Assembly: GCA_031761405.1 (NCBI GenBank)
Contig: JASEVX010000005.1
Coordinates: forward strand, 4,025,391-4,089,390
From: Serripes groenlandicus
Taxonomy: Eukaryota > Mollusca > Bivalvia > Cardiida > Cardiidae
Length of the DNA: 64,000 nucleotides
Direction of reading: 5' to 3'
Shown: in pieces, positions 53,565 to 64,000 of the stretch
Numbering within the stretch: position 1 is the stretch's first letter
Layout of the letters: every line of letters begins with the position of its first letter
Made by a program: the position numbers and the translations under genes
The notes under the pieces: generated by a model
Databases searched by the model: none
Told to the model about the DNA's origin: nothing
What the model saw: the letters and a program-made list of their open reading frames with translations, nothing else

Positions 53565-53990
53565 TCTGTCCATGCATCCTTGTAATTGGTTCTGAATACA
53601 GTGTTTGTTAAAATCTGTGACCAATGGATGCATGATGATAACGAGAATTTAGATTAATTAAATGTCTCACCATCCCCCCGCTTTGTCTATCAATACAAGT
53701 ATAAACGACAAAGACAAAATGTGTATGATGATAAAAATGTATGGATTTGCAGGTTGATCTTTATCTACACTGATCACAGATACCAAGTGCTTTTCTATCG
53801 GAGCTCAGCCTGGGTTTTGACTTATTTGTACATCTGCTTGCCAAATAGTATATTCTATATGAAGATAGTAAACAAACACATCTGTACCTCATTTTGATAT
53901 ACATGTAACTGTTTCCTCATTTTAGTTGATTCCTTTAGATCACAAACCAGTTTCGTTTATTGTTGCAATGCAGCCTTACTTTGTTTTTAA
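53565..53990. other. No gene recognised
   Basis: Unique AT-rich sequence; no supported exon. Confidence 0.45.
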
Positions 53991-53993
53991 CAG

Positions 53994-54869
53994 ACAAGAG
54001 GGCCATGATGGCCCTGGATCGCTTACCTGATTTTATTTTTTTCACTTTAGCCCCGCCCCCTGGCGGCCATAGTTTTTGACCAATGAACATGGTTCAAGGA
54101 ATCTGATAGTGAAAATCTGCCCGACATTTACAGGAGAAGATTTTTTAAGTTTTCACAATAGCCATATATGACAAAATAGCCCCTTCCTGTGGCGGCCATG
54201 TTTTTTCGACCAATCAAAATGGCTTGAAGGAATCTGATAGTGGGTCACTTGAGGAACATTTCTACAAACTTATTTGAAAATCTGCCTGACACTTTCGAGG
54301 GAGAAGATTTGTTTAGTTTTCACTATAGCCATATAAGGCAAAATAGCCCCAACCCCTGGCGGCCATGTTTTTTCGATCAATCAACATGGCTTGAAAGAAT
54401 CTTATAGTTGGTCACTTAAGGAACATTTCTACAAAATTATTTGAAAATCGGCCTCACTCTTTCGGAGGAGAAGATTTTTTTAAGTTTTCACTATAGCCAT
54501 ATAAGGTAAAATAGCCCCAACCCCTGGCGGCCATGTTTTTAGACCAATCAACATGGCTTGAAGGAATCGGATAGAAAGTCATCCAAGGAACATTTCTATA
54601 CAAAATTATTTGAAAAACTGCCAACCAGTTTGGAAGAAGCAGAATTTAAAGTAGTTTTCGTCTGGTTGCCATGGAAACCAGAATTTTACATGGATCCCAA
54701 AAAATTTGAAAGAACTCTAGTGATGTCATTAAGAGGATGCTTTATGTGAAGTTTCATCCCAATTGACACACTGGTTACCGAGGAGAAGATGTTGACACAC
54801 GACGGACGCCAGACAAAAGGCGATCACAATAACTCACCTTGAGTATTTCGTTCTTAGGTGAGCTAAAAA
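53994..54869 (+). mobile_element. Tandem-core element, medium copy
   Basis: Hairpin start 'acaagagggccatgatggcc', four core units, a last half-unit with 'ggttgccatggaaaccagaa', 'gacacacgacggacgcc', and a 3' end 'actcaccttgagtatttcg...aggtgagctaaaaa'. Confidence 0.85.
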
Positions 54870-55175
54870 TGTTCATTCCATGGTGTTTACAATTTGTGTT
54901 ACTACACAATTTTAAAATAAGCATTACTTTGCAATTAACAGAAAAGGTTAATTCTATGGTGTATAAAACTATTGTTTCTGCACCCTTTGCAAAAAAGGCA
55001 ATTTCTTTGCAATTTACTGAAAATCAGTCTTTCCACACTTTGCAAATAACATTACCTTTCAATTATACATGTATGTTGTAAACAATAAGTGTAAAATAAG
55101 CAGTATTTGAAAATAACGTGAAATATACTATTTAAGTCATTACTCCTATACCTCGTAAAAGGGGCATTACTTAAT
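54870..55175. other. No gene recognised; diverged short repeat
   Basis: Phrases 'tttgcaatt(t)ac(t/a)ga' recur (54930-55030). An 80-codon frame at 54839-55081 follows this repetition and shows no domain. Confidence 0.4.
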
Positions 55176-55179
55176 AATA

Positions 55180-56049
55180 ACAAGAGGGCCATGATGGTCC
55201 TGGATCGCTCACCTGACTTATGCAATGTGATTTGTCATGCCGACTACACAGTCAACCATAATAACTCATTTTGTGGTCAGGTAAGCTAATACAAGAGGCC
55301 CAAGAGAGCCAGCATCGCTCCACTGCAATGAAGCAAAAATTAAATCTCCAAACAGCCCCGCCCCCTAGTGGCCATGTGTTTTACCAATCACAGTGGCTTG
55401 AAGGAATGTCGTAGTGTCACCGAAGGAACATTTCTTCAAAATTATTTGAAAATCAGCCAAATAGTTTAGGAGGAGATTTTCAAGGTTTTCACTACAAGAC
55501 AATTTAAGGCTAACAACCCTGCCTCCTGACAGCCATATTTAAGACCAATAAACATGGCTTGAAGGAATCAGATAGAGGGTCACTCAAGGAACATTTCTAC
55601 AATATTATTTGAAAATCTGCCCGACACTTTCAAAGGAGAAGATTTTTTAAGTTTTCACTACAGCTATATAAGGCAAAATAGCCCCGCTCTCTCTTGGCAA
55701 TGTTTTTCGACCAATCAACATTGCTTGAAGGAATCTGAAAGAGGGTCATCAAAGTCACATTTTTACAAATTTATGTGAAAACCGACCGCGACACTTTCAG
55801 AGAAGAAGAATCTTAAAGTGGTTTTTTTTTCGGTTGCCATGGAAACCAGAAGTTAGCATGGATCCAATAAATTTGAAGGAATTTAGGAGAGGACATTAAG
55901 AGGATGCTTCCTATGACGTTTCATCCCAATTGGTGAAGTGGTTATGGAGAAGTTGTTTGAAGCAAAAGTTGACGCACGCATGCATGCACAACGGACAATT
56001 CGCCATGACATAAGATAAGCTCAACTGGCTTTCAGCCAGTGGGGCTAAA
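55180..56049 (+). mobile_element. Nested pair of tandem-core elements
   Basis: A start 'acaagagggccatgatggtc' (55181) is followed within 110 bases by a second start 'acaagaggcccaagagagcc' (55291). Four diverged core units and the end 'cagccagtggggctaaaaa' follow, i.e. the 'aagaggcc' variant as at 3521-4256. Confidence 0.8.
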
Positions 56050-56765
56050 AATCAGCAAATAAAACACCAAACATATGACCCTAAAACCTGTTTGATATGT
56101 TGAAGTTCTTTATATATTAGATGTGTGTGCACAATTTTAAATCATTCTAACATACTATATGCCCTCAGGCAACATGTCAAGCCGCTCCAAAGCTTCTGTC
56201 ACAGATAAGTGCTCTATAAGCAATTGCTGATAAAGAGTTGGCCTGATAGCAGTTAATTAAGGGAATCCTGCGATACAAAAGTGGTTGTAAAATGTCAAAA
56301 GTACAATAACCCAACATTTTGTTTTTATTTAAGAGATACCTTATTATTATGAAGTGTAACATACATCATTTATGTATGTTTTGTGTATTTAAAGTTCAGG
56401 CATATTTAACATAGGAATAATTTTACACACCAACACATGTATTGAAAGACACATTTACTTATCCTCATTAAATAATTGATTGTCTTGAATAATGGAATAT
56501 TTTGCGCTTTGGTACTTCCATCCCACTTTTGGAATGAGGAAAAGTGTTGTCAGTAGTAGACACAAACATAGGAAACTATAGGAAAATGAGTTTTTGTTTA
56601 GTTCTTATTGAGAAGTTTACCAAACAAATTATTGTAGCGGACACAGCGGACACAGCATCCAACTTTAGAACAGTAATGACACAAGTGTCTGCTGCATATG
56701 CGTCAAAACACGTCTACAAGTTGGAAAGGGTTAAAAGAGAACAGCCTCCTTTTTTGAAAAAAATG
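56050..56765. other. No gene recognised
   Basis: A 93-codon plus-strand frame (56544-56825) has mixed composition but runs into the following tandem repeat and shows no known domain; I leave it unassigned. Confidence 0.35.
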
Positions 56766-56769
56766 TTCA

Positions 56770-58030
56770 CTGACATGCATCACCTCATCATGGTGAACAC
56801 GTGTAGTAACTTGAGAATCATTTGATGCATGGTTTCTCATTTTGACCTTTGACCTCTAAGTATGACCTTGACTAAGAGCCAAGACAGGCTCAGTCTTGTG
56901 CGCGACACTTCACTTCATCATGGTGAACATGTGTGCCCAGTAACTTGGGGTCCTATGATGCATGTTTGAGATGTGGGCCGGACAAGGTACTGTCCTATCA
57001 AAAACTAGAACTATCACTGAAGATGATAAATACCCCCAAAACAGCACTTTGACTCAAAATATGGCTTCCGACCAACCAACAGAAGGGCCAAAATTTGTAA
57101 AATAACATGCAATTGTAAGACTTTTATGATATGCACATCTCCTTTTGGTCTAGAAGCTTCATGTAAAATGTTATTGAATTTCACCCAGTGGATTTTAAGA
57201 AATAAGCCGGACAAAATATGGCTTCCGACTGACCGACCGATAGGTAGTCCTATCAAACAGTACTCATTTTGACCTTTGACCATGACCTTGACCTTTGAGG
57301 TACAAGCAACCTCATCATGATGAACATGTGTGCCTAGTAACTTGAGAATCCTATGATGCATGGTTGAGATGCAGACCGGACAAGTTAGTCCTATCAAACA
57401 GTACTCATTTTGATCTTTGACCTCTGAGTGTGACGTTGACCTTTGAGGTACAAGCCACCTTATCATGGTGACCATGTGTGTCCAGTAACTTGAGAATCCT
57501 AAGATGCATGGTTGAGATGCGGGCCGAACAAGGTAGTCCTATCAAACAGTACTCTTTTGACATTTGACCCTTTGACCTCTGAGTGTGACCTTCATCTTTG
57601 AGGTACAAGCCACCTCATCATTGTGAACATGTGTGTCCAGTAACTTGAGAATCCTAAGATGCATGGTTGAGATGCGAGCCGGACAAGGTAGTCCTATTAA
57701 ACAGTACTCATTTTGACGTTTGACCTCTAAGTGTGACCTTGACCTTTGATGTACAGGTCTGGGTCTTGTGCACGACACGCCGCCTCATCATGGTAAACGT
57801 TTGTGCCAAGTTTCTTTCAAATCCTATGACGCATGGTTGAAATGCAGGCCGGACAAGGTACAGTTCTATCAAATAGTACTCATTTTGACTTTTGACCACT
57901 AAGTGTGACCTTGACATTTGAGATACAGGCCTTGGTCTTGTGCGCGACACGTTTCATCATGGTGAACGTTTGTGCCAAGTTTCTTTCAAATCCTATGATG
58001 CATGGTTAAGATGTGGGCCGGACATGGTTA
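56770..58030 (+). repeat. Tandem array, 'gtgggccggacaaggta' family (array 2)
   Basis: About seven units as at 49700-51130, interrupted at 57005-57240 by a block 'tatcactgaagatgataaat' to 'atggcttccgaccgaccg' that recurs at 58980-59045. It is the flank of the next repeat type. Confidence 0.85.
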
Positions 58031-58224
58031 TGTGGTACTGACAGACAGAGAGACAGACAGACGTAAAAGGGCCATAACTTTGTAAAATAACATGCAATTG
58101 TAAGACCTTGAAGGGTATGCATATCTCCTCTTGGTATAAAGCTTCATGTAAAATGTTATTGATTTCCTCCCAGTGGTTTGTAAGCAATAGGCTGGACAAA
58201 ATATGGCTTCCGACCGACCGACAC

Positions 58225-58517
58225 CGATTGATTGATTGGGGTTTAACGCCGTTTTTAACAATTTCTCGGTCATATCACGGCGGCCAGTTCACCTACTCAT
58301 GTGTTTCCTGGTTTTCTCACAACAGTACTCCACACAACAATCTTCCCAAGCAACTGGCTGCTTTTCCATATAGACTTAGCCCATTGGTGGAAGACGAATG
58401 ACGCATGTCGCAATGACTTTTGTCAAACGTCGGAAAGAAAATTGGCCGAGCCAGAATTCGAACTCACAACCCCTGGATTGACAGCCCGCGTCGTTACCTA
58501 CTGAGCTACCGGGACTC
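58225..58517 (-). mobile_element. tRNA-derived SINE, best preserved copy
   Basis: Tail (gatt)n and 'ggtttaacgccgtttttaac'. The body is intact; on the minus strand the head has tagctcagtaggtaacgacg (A-box) and gagttcgaattctgg (B-box). It is inserted in 'ccgaccgaccgacac|...|cgaccgacacagtgactcc'. A related locus at 59918-59955 shows the same sequence without the SINE. Confidence 0.85.
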
Positions 58518-59000
58518 GACCGACACAGTGACTCCTATATACCCCCCCCCCCCCCCACCCAAAAAAAAAAAACTTTGTTTTTGGGGGTATAATTACTAAT
58601 TTTCTATCTTTGACCTCCAAGTGTGACCTTGACATTTGAGGTACAGGGCTGGGCGTTGAGCGTGACACGCCGCCTCATCATGGTAAATGTTTGTGCCAAG
58701 TTTCTTGGAAATTCTATGATGCATGGTTAAGATGAGGGCAGGACAAGGTTTCGACAGACAGCTGGATGCGCGTACATAAACTGAACCAGCCCGCTCAAAA
58801 ATGAATATGTTATGCCCAATTATCAAAACCCAAAACGAAACACAAAGATTCATGTTTTTTACCCCAAAAATAAGGTCATACTTATCATCTTCAGCATACA
58901 ATGAAGAAGGGTATTAGATGTAACTATGATCCAAGTTTGAAAGCCCTGACAAAAGCACTTATTGAGAAAAAGCAAAACTAGAACTATCACTGAAGATGAT
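58518..59000 (+). repeat. Hairpin end and further tandem unit
   Basis: 'tatataccccc' with poly-C, then A-run, then 'tttttgggggtata' (58533-58590) can fold as a hairpin. It is followed by one more unit of the 'ccggacaagg' family (58595-58760) and unassigned sequence with 'taccccaaaaataaggtcat'. Confidence 0.65.
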
Positions 59001-59039
59001 AAATACCCCCAAAACAGCACCTTGACTCAAAATATGGCT

Positions 59040-59990
59040 TCCGACCGACCAACAAAATATACCGCACTTCCTCTCAATGTGTTGTATCATCCTATGAAGT
59101 TTTATTAAATTCCAACAATTTGTTTTAAAGTTATGCTCTGGACAAGACTCTACGAATAAAAAAAAGTAACAAAGGGCAATAACTCTGTTATTATGTAAAT
59201 TAGAGTTATGGTTCTTGTACACTGCACTTCCTCTGATTATGCTCTACCATTGTATACAGTTTTATTAGATTCCATCTGTTAGTTATTAAGTAATTCTCCG
59301 GACAAGAAAAAGTAACAAAGGGCAATAACTCTGTATTTAGATTAAATAGAGTTATGGTTTATGTACACTGCACTTCCTCTGATTATGCTCTACCATTATA
59401 TGTAGTTTTATTAGATTCCATCTATTAGTTATTAAGTAATTTTTCGGACAAGAAAAAGTAACCAAGGGCAATAACTCTGTATTTAAATTAAATAGAGTTA
59501 TGGTTCCTGTACACTGCTCTTCCTCTCAATGTGTTGTATCATCCTATGAAGTTTGATTAAATTCCAACAATTTGTTTTAAAGTTATGCTCCGCACAAGAC
59601 TCTACGAATAAGAAAAAGTAACAAAGGGCAATAACTCTGTAATTATGTAAATTAGAGTTATGGTTTTTGTACACTGCACTTCCTCTCATTATGCTCTACC
59701 TTTGTATGCAGTTTTATTAGATTCCATCTGTTAGTTAATAAGTAATTCTCCGGACAAGAAAAAGTAACAAAGGGCAATAACACTGTATTTAGATAAAAAT
59801 AGAGTTATGGTTCCTGTACACCGCACTTCCTCTCAATGTGTTGTATCATCCTATGAAGTTTCGTTCAAATCCTATGTTGCATTGTTAAGATATGGTCCGG
59901 ACAAAATATGGCTTCCGACCGACCGACCGACCGACCTACACAGTGACTCCTATATACCCCCCCAAAACTTTGTTTTTTGGGGGTATAAAA
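59040..59990 (+). repeat. ~147-bp tandem array closed by a C-run/G-run hairpin
   Basis: Five to six units keyed by 'gcacttcctct' (e.g. 59224, 59370, 59677, 59823) with 'aagtaacaaagggcaataac'. It ends in 'tatggcttccgaccgaccga' and the hairpin tatacccccccaaaac/ttttttgggggtata (59953-59986). This array-plus-terminal-hairpin layout parallels the tandem-core elements. Confidence 0.85.
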
Positions 59991-61145
59991 ACGAAACTTT
60001 AACGTTGAGATAAACGCAAATGTTTGACACCACCGCATCCAAATAAGCAACACCTTTGTACTGTCATAACGCCGGACGTCACAGTAAGTATAACCAAACG
60101 CATCAGTTTGTGAAAGATGAGTTGTATTGGTAAAAACTGAAAATATAAACAGAGTAACGACTTTACTCAAGCTTGCTACTTTTCTCACTAAACTAAACAA
60201 AATACAAGAGAATACACATCAAATTGAACGCGCACAAGTCCTGTCGTAACAAAGACTTATCATGGTACCTTAACAGATAACATAAGCAATAAAACTTACA
60301 ACGATGTGCTACGTTGATGCCAAAACTTTGAGAAATAGACGTGCGGGCTTTTACATGTGTTCCATTGTGTAAATGGCGGACTATTGACAAAGGGAAGTAA
60401 TCCGAGAGCATTCGCGCTAAGCGGGTTCGCTGTCACGGTTCATCCAAGTTCATTTCGATACTAGAATAAAGCGTAACAGCACACTCCCCGTCTGATATCT
60501 ACAGATGTCACCATTTAAAAAACATGCAAGGGAAGATAATTTCCATATAATGCAACAAATAAGTTAAGTGTCTCTTAACGTAATAAAGAAAAAACTAAAT
60601 GACATTTACAACACATATTATCTATGCTGCTAATCGAAGTTCCAGCAGTTTATCTCCTTCAACAAATTTTGAAGCGAAACTAAAGGAAGTTCAATTGCAC
60701 GCTTTAGCATAAAGAGACATATTCTAAACTCTTGAGTACATTGTAGGTAATGAAAGATGAATTATCACTGTGATCGCTATACACAAGTCTTATTTAATCT
60801 TTTATTTACTGGTAACTAGGTAAGTCCAGTGAACACGATTATTCTAGATGCAGAATGTTCCAAATGATTGAAATCGTTTGTAAAGTATATTCAACGTGTA
60901 ATGGTGACTTGGTTGTAACTTCATCCTCAATGTGGGATCCATATATTGAGTCTGTTCAGTGTACGTTATATGAGTCAACACATGATGAGATTCATAGGCT
61001 TTTGACTAGATTAATCAAGAGTTTACTTGGCACAATGTATAACGATATAGAAAACACAACATTCCTTAATATGACTTTTATCACTTGAAATAAGACGTAT
61101 GATTGATCAGATTGTAAAAACTTCTTGCCGGTATTAGTATTTGAA
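59991..61145 (-). other. 3' flank of the BEL element at 61146; LTR not delimited
   Basis: No supported gene. The 3' LTR of the minus-strand BEL element should lie here, but its 5' LTR is beyond the window, so the ends cannot be fixed. 60371-60400 has aaatggcgg followed by agggaagtaa (YY1/Ets-like), and a donor-like ttgtaagttt lies on the minus strand near 60298. A 77-codon plus frame at 60855-61088 shows no domain. Confidence 0.4.
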
Positions 61146-64000
61146 CTATTCACTATTAACCAACAACACAACTTCTACTATCGGACGAACATATTCGACT
61201 ATAGAGCCATTCTTTGAAACTCGCACTTTAACTTTGCGAACTATCTCGTCAGAACTTGGGAAAACTTCGGCAATATAACCCAAAGGCCACGAAACACGTC
61301 CAACCTCCTTGTCTCTTAAAAGAACCACGTCTCCTTTGCGAATGTTAGTTTGACTATGTTGCCATTTGCGCCTTTGTTGCAATGATTGGAGATATTCCTT
61401 TCTCCAACGACACCAGAAAACATCGGCGAGATGTCGCACCTGTTTCCACTGTTTCCGGTATGTGTCCGTCAAGTCTATCTTTCCAATTTCACTTTCGTCG
61501 GCTTCATAATCGCCAGTCTTGAAGGTAAGTATTTTAGATGCAGAAAGTACATTTGGTATTTCACTGTCGCATGATACTGGGACCAAAGGTCTCGAATTAA
61601 CAATGGCGCAAACTTCTGCCATCAGTGTCACTAATACATCATGGGTTAGATTACTCACAGAACTAATGGTTGATTCTAGTACGCGCCGCGTCATCCCTAT
61701 CATACGCTCCCATACTCCACCCATATGTGAGCTGTGTGGAGGGTTAAATTTCCATATCGACCCACTTTTGTATAAATATTCTCCGATATTTCCCTGTTCT
61801 ACTCTATTACTAACGTAGGTAACTGCTAATTCGACCGATAGAACAGCTGCGCACAATTCTAGTCGAGGGATGGTGTGTCCTTTCAAAGGGGCAACTTTGG
61901 CTTTTCCCATAAGAAAACTTGATCTAGCTACACAGTCTGCTGAACTGGACACTATACAGCCAACAGCTGCAATAGCCCTTTCTGATGCGTCTGAATACAT
62001 GTGGACTTGTTGCGACACGCCCTGTGTGAAGGCAGGTGTATACATGCGTGGAATTTGCACTTGATGAAGGTGCGCCAACGAATCTCTCCATGCCTCCCAT
62101 ACTGGTAGAAGCGCATCCGGCAAAGGCTGGTCCCATTCTGAAGTGTTAACCATCAAGTCTCTCAGGATTAACTTTCCTTGAACAGTGACGGGGGCAATAA
62201 AGCCCAATGGATCAAAGATACTGTTCACCACAGCCAGCACGCCGCGTCTGGTGTATGGCTTGGTTGTAGGCAAAACATTAAATGAAAATGAGTCCGTCTC
62301 TAGATTCCAATTCAACCCAAGGCTTCTTTGAGTAGGTAGGTTGTCCTGACGGATGTTAAGATCTTTCAACTCTCTAGCTAGATCACCACTGGGAAACGCC
62401 AACATGACTTCTTCACTATTCGAGGCTATTTTGTGGAGGCGTAAACCTCTGTCTTTTAGGATTGATTGGGTTCTTTTCATCACATCAACTGCTTCCTGGG
62501 CCGTAGGCCTAGAGGTCAGCCCGTCGTCGACATAAAAATCATTATTAACAAACTCTTCCACATCTGCTTCATATCCTTGGACCGTCTTTCGCAGACCATA
62601 GGTTGCTATTGCTGGTGACGGACTGTTGCCAAATACGTGGACGCACATCCTATACTCAATCATTGACTTGTCGAAATCATTGTCCTCATACCAAAGAAAT
62701 CTTAAATAGTCCCTGTGACCGTCCAAAACGTAAAACGAATAAAACATCTGCTGTATATCAGCCATGATGGCAAACTTTTCTTTTCGAAATCGTAGTAATA
62801 TACCGGCTAAGTTGTTGGTAAAGTCTGGTCCAGTAAGCAAAACATCATTCAAGGAAACTCCATTATACTTGGCGGACGAGTCAAAGACGCACCTTATCTG
62901 ATTGGGTTTGTGTGGGTGAAAGACCCCGAAAACTGGGAGATACCAGCATTGTTGACCAGGCTGCAGGTCTGGGGCTTTCTCAGCATGACCATTCTTGAAC
63001 ATGTTGTCCATAAAAGCAAGGAACAGATCCTTCTTTACAGTATCCTTGCGTAGATTCTTGTCTAAAATCAATCCTCGTCTTTCGGCGCATGCTCTATTAT
63101 TAGGTAGTTTCTGTCTGTCAGAACGGAATGGCAACGGAGCTTTCCAAAAGCCTGTATCGTCTTTAACGAAGCCATTCTTCATGATCGCCAGGAATTCTTT
63201 ATCGTCTATCGATAAGCCAGGTTTGTCATCGTCCGGGGTCTGTTCAAAAACGTTGCTGTACATGTTCATATTATGAGAGTTTGAGATGTCAGTCTTTTCT
63301 AATATCTTAAAGCTATTTTCACAGGGATTGAAAACAGAGGTTCTGCCATCTTGCAGCAGGTACGTTTTCTTCACATTAACATAGTTTGATCGGTGTATGT
63401 TGTCAAGGCATGTTTCTCCGATAATGACCCAACCAAGACCAAGTTTCTGTGCGTAAGGTGTATTCCGCCTTCCTATGCGTTGGTCGTGAACATGATGAAC
63501 GTCTATTAGGTCTCTGCCAATCAAGAGAAGAATTTCTGCTTCTTCGTCCAATGGAGGTATTTCATGTGCTATACCTGAAAGATGTGGGTGGTGTACTGCC
63601 ACATTTGGAGTGGGGATCTCCTCTCTTACATTTGGTATATCGTCGCATTCGAGCAACGTGGGAATGTCAAATTGTCCAGCACCATCCAAAGATTCAATAA
63701 CACAACCATTTGCCACACGACCGGATGTTACTACATGACCCCCACATGAGCTCAGAGAATATTCAACTTCACTGCATTCGAGTTCAAGAATATCAAAAAG
63801 GGCTGACCGAGCTAAAGAACGATTGCTCTGATCGTCTATAATGGCATAGGCTTTAACTGATCTGCTTGGCTGAGTTTCATGATACACTTTCACCAGAACC
63901 ATTTTAGCACAAGACTTCCCTAAAAAGTCTGGACCGCATATTTGTGTGCACTTGTTCGCTACAAAGTCATGACTTGTTCTATGCTCCCCGCCATGGGAGT
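61146..64000 (-). CDS. BEL/Pao Gag-Pol polyprotein, internally deleted but open; runs off window
   Basis: A single stop-free frame continues past an internal ATG (63902) to the window edge. There it encodes a nucleocapsid-type end (HGGEHRTSHDFVANKCTQIC). From the ATG: protease AYAIIDDQSNRSLA (~18-31); RT with YLPVFGVFHPHKPNQIRCVF (321-340), ADIQQMFYSF (381-390, first Asp) and FYVDDG (456-461); RNase H start MYSDASERAIAAVG (635-648) and IPRLELCAAV. Then, near residue 700, the frame jumps into integrase C-terminal sequence (FNPPHSSHMGGVWERMIG with the catalytic Glu). The end has the BEL-specific GDVVLLRDKEVGRVSWPLGY module. The rest of RNase H, the HHCC domain and both integrase Asps are missing, without a frame break. 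Such a protein could not integrate by itself; trans-mobilisation is possible. Confidence 0.88.
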   Translation of the reverse strand, partial: SHGGEHRTSHDFVANKCTQICGPDFLGKSCAKMVLVKVYHETQPSRSVKAYAIIDDQSNRSLARSALFDILELECSEVEYSLSSCGGHVVTSGRVANGCVIESLDGAGQFDIPTLLECDDIPNVREEIPTPNVAVHHPHLSGIAHEIPPLDEEAEILLLIGRDLIDVHHVHDQRIGRRNTPYAQKLGLGWVIIGETCLDNIHRSNYVNVKKTYLLQDGRTSVFNPCENSFKILEKTDISNSHNMNMYSNVFEQTPDDDKPGLSIDDKEFLAIMKNGFVKDDTGFWKAPLPFRSDRQKLPNNRACAERRGLILDKNLRKDTVKKDLFLAFMDNMFKNGHAEKAPDLQPGQQCWYLPVFGVFHPHKPNQIRCVFDSSAKYNGVSLNDVLLTGPDFTNNLAGILLRFRKEKFAIMADIQQMFYSFYVLDGHRDYLRFLWYEDNDFDKSMIEYRMCVHVFGNSPSPAIATYGLRKTVQGYEADVEEFVNNDFYVDDGLTSRPTAQEAVDVMKRTQSILKDRGLRLHKIASNSEEVMLAFPSGDLARELKDLNIRQDNLPTQRSLGLNWNLETDSFSFNVLPTTKPYTRRGVLAVVNSIFDPLGFIAPVTVQGKLILRDLMVNTSEWDQPLPDALLPVWEAWRDSLAHLHQVQIPRMYTPAFTQGVSQQVHMYSDASERAIAAVGCIVSSSADCVARSSFLMGKAKVAPLKGHTIPRLELCAAVLSVELAVTYVSNRVEQGNIGEYLYKSGSIWKFNPPHSSHMGGVWERMIGMTRRVLESTISSVSNLTHDVLVTLMAEVCAIVNSRPLVPVSCDSEIPNVLSASKILTFKTGDYEADESEIGKIDLTDTYRKQWKQVRHLADVFWCRWRKEYLQSLQQRRKWQHSQTNIRKGDVVLLRDKEVGRVSWPLGYIAEVFPSSDEIVRKVKVRVSKNGSIVEYVRPIVEVVLLVNSE

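Noticed and set aside
60855..61088. 77-codon plus-strand frame beside the BEL element
   Set aside because: Probably in the element's 3' untranslated/LTR region; no domain, no splice support.
61386..63700. Several plus-strand frames of 60-99 codons
   Set aside because: Antisense to the BEL/Pao polyprotein.

Overview
The window looks like nuclear DNA of a marine bivalve mollusc. It is AT-rich and intron-poor in visible coding capacity. It is crowded with repeat types I associate with bivalve genomes: tRNA-derived SINEs ending in a conserved 'tcatatcacggcgg' tail, tandem-core elements that end in a hairpin followed by 'gctaaaa', BEL/Pao and Gypsy retroelements, and a DZIP3-type HEPN gene of the kind expanded in molluscs. 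The species cannot be named from the sequence alone. No rRNA gene, complete tRNA gene, CRISPR array or bacterial operon is present.

Layout. 0-10 kb: tandem-core repeats surround a minus-strand HEPN-domain gene, for which two exons are visible (8141-8785 and 6699-6836). This part also holds a hAT-type element with a perfect 8-bp target duplication and a 103-bp perfect hairpin. 10-15.2 kb: a SINE, a second copy of an element with 5-bp target duplications, and a 2.7-kb inverted structure made of a 45-bp minisatellite, a GACA/GA microsatellite and an inverted, degenerate copy of the same units. 15.2-24 kb: hairpin elements, a broken LINE (minus strand) carrying a GATATC-rich insertion, SINE and tandem-core elements. 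25-33.7 kb: a direct segmental duplication (offset about 5.5 kb) containing a LINE RNase H fragment. The two copies differ by a 67-bp minisatellite and by a unique segment that may hold a secreted-protein exon. 33.3-39.2 kb: two satellite families, the second (101-bp unit) in alternating A/B form.

39.2-49.5 kb is the centre of interest. A plus-strand BEL/Pao retrotransposon (short LTR, primer binding site, gag, protease, RT and integrase remnants) sits at the end of the 101-bp satellite. It is split near the start of gag by a 6.4-kb minus-strand block. That block has its own TATA promoter and candidate 5' splice site. It then carries a Gypsy-type Gag, an integrase ending in a PHD finger, and a third ORF that joins a C2H2 zinc finger to a TatD-type metal-dependent nuclease. 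The protease/RT/RNase H part is missing, and the TatD frame is broken at a run of seven A and cut just before the family's C-terminal end. A LINE 3' fragment is inserted in the BEL gag.

49.7-61 kb: more tandem repeats, SINEs and minisatellites. 61.1-64 kb: a second BEL/Pao element (minus strand). It has one unbroken ORF running off the window edge, with protease, RT and partial RNase H joined in frame to the integrase C-terminal part. Host-gene evidence is limited to the HEPN gene plus two low-confidence candidate exons. Nearly everything else is mobile or satellite DNA in nested layers.
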